Shown here piece by piece: positions 5,959-7,250 of a stretch of 7,250 nt of DNA. Position numbers and translations under genes: made by a program. The notes under the pieces are model-generated. The model made no database searches and was not told the DNA's origin. It saw nothing but the letters and a program-made list of their open reading frames with translations. Numbering within the stretch: position 1 is the stretch's first letter; each line of letters begins with the position of its first letter. Source of the DNA: Candidatus Woesearchaeota archaeon (GTDB lineage: Archaea; Nanobdellota; Nanobdellia; Woesearchaeales; 21-14-0-10-32-9); contig PWLK01000015.1 of the NCBI GenBank assembly GCA_003560545.1, forward strand, positions 1-7,250, written 5' to 3'.

Positions 5959-6474
5959 TTATTCTAATAATTTTTTCATTTCTAGCACGAATTTTTTTGC
6001 GCGTTCAAGTGAAGTCCTTGCTTTTTTTTCTTGCACTGCTTCGGACATATTGTATTGGAACACTGATCTTTTTTTCATTTCTAGTTCGTATAATTTTATT
6101 ATTTCTTCTGACTTTATTGATGCTATTTCCATTGCGTCTTCTTTTACTGTTTCGTAGTCTTCTAAAATGCTTTTTTTGACTTTGTCTTTTACAAGCACTA
6201 TTAGAGCGTCGTTTGTGACTTTATGGACTATTTTGCTTCCTGTCTTGTATCCTAAGTCTAGGAGTACTGCGTTTGCTATGTAGAACATCGAATAATAAGA
6301 GATTACGATAACCCAAAGATATGGTTTTAAGCTGCTTTTCATGCATTCTTCTGCTAGCTTAATAGATAAGTCAGCGTTTTTTGCATACATTGCTTTGGCT
6401 GCTTCGTTTGTCTCTTTTTTGATTAGCCTTTCCTGGAGGTATTGGGAAAAGTTTTTTTGTGCTTCTTCTTTCAT
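5959..6474 (-). CDS. HEPN-domain protein, toxin-like partner of the MNT gene
   Basis: This is a 171-residue, strongly helical protein. Residues 57-76 (VISYYSMFYIANAVLLDLGY) match the HEPN core helix of MNT-linked HEPN proteins. It is followed by KTGSKIVHK with His84 in the position of the catalytic His. The usual Arg of the Rx4-6H RNase motif is not present: Lys77 is at the closest spacing. The HxY tyrosine that MntA-type enzymes AMPylate is also absent (His84-Lys-Val). A basic Arg/Lys-rich C-terminal helix contains RSVFQY (136-141). The ATG overlaps the stop of the upstream winged-helix/MNT gene by 4 bases (ATGA), so the two are translationally coupled. HEPN members of such pairs are often RNase toxins. 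Given the changed motif, a non-catalytic or substrate-binding role is equally possible. Confidence 0.8.
   Translation of the reverse strand: MKEEAQKNFSQYLQERLIKKETNEAAKAMYAKNADLSIKLAEECMKSSLKPYLWVIVISYYSMFYIANAVLLDLGYKTGSKIVHKVTNDALIVLVKDKVKKSILEDYETVKEDAMEIASIKSEEIIKLYELEMKKRSVFQYNMSEAVQEKKARTSLERAKKFVLEMKKLLE
5971..5976 (+). terminator. T-tract after the dioxygenase gene
   Basis: Six T residues lie 25 bases after the dioxygenase stop, within the 3' end of the convergent HEPN gene. They could serve as an archaeal T-tract terminator. The stretch also encodes Lys and Leu codons of HEPN, so it may simply be coding sequence. Confidence 0.25.
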
Positions 6475-7052
6475 TTTAGCTCGTAATAGGTTTCTATGCC
6501 GTACAGTATTATGTTGTTTTTTTGCGCTTCTTTTGCTACATTAGGCTCTTTGTCACCAAGCATTTCTGTGTATTGTTTTTCGCTTAGCACCACGCTGTGT
6601 ATTGGCAGCGGAATGATTTTTGTTGTTTCATGGATTTGTTTTTCAACTTCTTCCTCTTTTCCTTCAGGTACTATGAATAAGAGGTCTATATCTGATTTTT
6701 TTGTCTGCTTTTTTTTGGCGTATGAGCCAAATAATAGCAACGCGTATAATTTTGTTCTGAGGTTTTTCTTTATCTCTTTGAGTGTTACTGCTAAGTCTTT
6801 GTTTTTTAACAGTTCTTTTCTCCTGTTGTATTCTGCTTCGAAGAACAATGGGTGTGCCTGGAATAATGGTTTTATTCTTAGTGTTTGCCCGAACCTTTCT
6901 AGTTTTACAAGGTTTTTTTCTTCCAGTCTTCTGATTATATTATATGTGTTCTTGTAGTCCATCTTTAGCTCTTTTGACAAGTTAAGTATGTTTTGCTTTT
7001 CGTTTTTCCTTTCTATTAGCTTTGCGAGGATTAATGAATCTTTACCAATCAT
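6471..7052 (-). CDS. Winged-helix DNA-binding domain fused to MNT nucleotidyltransferase
   Basis: This 193-residue protein has an N-terminal winged helix-turn-helix (about 1-60; NILNLSKELKMDYKNTYNII is the recognition region) and a minimal nucleotidyltransferase domain from about 90. The signature FGSYAKKKQTKKSDIDL has Gly109-Ser110 and the metal ligands Asp121 and Asp123. The third carboxylate position near 150-154 reads PIHSVV, so that acid may be missing. In the HEPN/MNT pairs studied in bacteria, the MNT protein neutralises the HEPN toxin by transferring AMP to it. The added HTH suggests it also represses its own operon. The ATG is supported by an SD (GGTGA at 7060-7064, 7 bases upstream) and a TATA box. 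A 16-base palindrome at 7062-7077 is a natural operator for it. The HEPN gene follows with a 4-base overlap. Confidence 0.85.
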   Translation of the reverse strand: MIGKDSLILAKLIERKNEKQNILNLSKELKMDYKNTYNIIRRLEEKNLVKLERFGQTLRIKPLFQAHPLFFEAEYNRRKELLKNKDLAVTLKEIKKNLRTKLYALLLFGSYAKKKQTKKSDIDLLFIVPEGKEEEVEKQIHETTKIIPLPIHSVVLSEKQYTEMLGDKEPNVAKEAQKNNIILYGIETYYELK

Positions 7053-7059
7053 GTCAACA

Positions 7060-7077
7060 TCACCATAAAATTATGGT
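7060..7077 (-). promoter_or_regulatory. Palindromic operator candidate overlapping the SD of the MNT-HEPN operon
   Basis: ACCATAA (7062-7068) and TTATGGT (7071-7077) form perfect 7-base arms separated by AA. The SD GGTGA (7060-7064) overlaps one arm and lies 7 bases before the ATG. With a TATA box at 7087-7096, the palindrome spans the predicted transcription start, a usual repressor position. The winged-helix domain of the first gene is the likely binder (inference). Confidence 0.55.
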
Positions 7078-7086
7078 AGTAACGCC

Positions 7087-7096
7087 TTATATTTAA
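7087..7096 (-). promoter_or_regulatory. TATA box for the MNT-HEPN operon
   Basis: TTAAATATAA on the minus strand is centred ~27 bases before 7065. It predicts a leader of about 13 bases that begins at the SD site. The spacing and sequence fit an archaeal TATA box. Confidence 0.5.
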
Positions 7097-7250
7097 GTTT
7101 TTCCTCAAATTTCTCTCCAGAAAGCGTCTTATTATAAGTTCCCCGAAGAAAACCGATGGTATTCCGAGAATAGACGCAAAATAATTAATGACAATATGGA
7201 AAATAAATGTTTTTCACAAAATTCTTTTAAACAACCTCCAATACCAAAAA
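7097..7250. other. Terminal non-coding stretch, no convincing gene
   Basis: Nothing in these ~150 bases is a supported gene. A minus-strand frame stays open from 7213 down to a stop at 7049-7051, but it lacks ATG, GTG or TTG in its first two thirds. A weak long-range pairing joins GCGTCT (7124-7129) and AGACGC (7172-7177). Near the right edge a TTTTAAA (about 7226-7232) could be the TATA box of a plus-strand gene beginning beyond 7250. Confidence 0.4.

Noticed and set aside
5955..6179. Hydrophobic plus-strand frame opposite the HEPN gene, resembling a membrane protein
   Set aside because: It is the antisense reading of Lys/Glu/Ala-rich helices. The minus strand has clear HEPN features and coupling to the MNT gene.
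7141..7158. Possible third, degenerate copy of the 17-base repeat (ccccgaagaaaaccgatg)
   Set aside because: Only about 13 of 18 positions match, and a match of that quality is expected by chance somewhere in a 7-kb AT-rich window.
7124..7177. Long-range hairpin GCGTCT/AGACGC as a possible small RNA gene
   Set aside because: Only six perfect base pairs span a 42-base loop, with no C/D box, tRNA-like or other recognisable RNA motif.

Overview
This AT-rich window reads as archaeal chromosome, most likely from a small-genome DPANN-type lineage (the lineage is inference). TATA-like boxes sit about 26-30 bases upstream of several start codons, as expected for leaderless archaeal transcripts. Other genes instead have Shine-Dalgarno (SD) sites and GTG or TTG starts. 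Toxin-antitoxin-like PIN, RHH and MNT/HEPN genes are dense. No tRNA, rRNA, CRISPR array, transposase or integrase was seen.

Left part (1-1437): a truncated nucleotidyltransferase-fold gene runs off the left edge on the minus strand. Next comes a compact module of a ribbon-helix-helix (antitoxin-like) gene on the plus strand and a PIN-domain RNase (VapC-like toxin) on the minus strand. These two genes converge and overlap tail to tail by 9 bases. The module, with both of its promoters, lies between two identical 17-base direct repeats (620-636 and 1419-1435).

Centre (1438-4942, all minus strand): a secreted or lipid-anchored protein is built of eight ~26-residue two-cysteine repeats. It is followed by a CrtI-type carotenoid desaturase-like flavoenzyme and an AarF/UbiB/COQ8-type atypical kinase. 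The last two are separated by 2 bases and the kinase SD lies inside the last desaturase codons, so they form an operon. This suggests membrane isoprenoid (carotenoid or quinone-like lipid) metabolism, but no phytoene synthase or other biosynthetic partner is in the window. An 8-base inverted repeat just before the desaturase start contains its SD.

Right part (5059-7250): a plus-strand two-domain VOC dioxygenase/glyoxalase of the MhqO type, often linked in bacteria to quinone or catechol stress, converges with a minus-strand operon. That operon encodes a winged-helix/MNT nucleotidyltransferase fusion and a HEPN protein with a 4-base start/stop overlap. A 16-base palindrome between its TATA box and start codon is a good candidate operator. 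The last ~150 bases hold no convincing gene.

The most unusual items are the repeat-bounded convergent RHH/PIN module, the cysteine-repeat lipoprotein, the CrtI-UbiB operon with its structured leader, and the self-contained MNT-HEPN operon with its palindrome.
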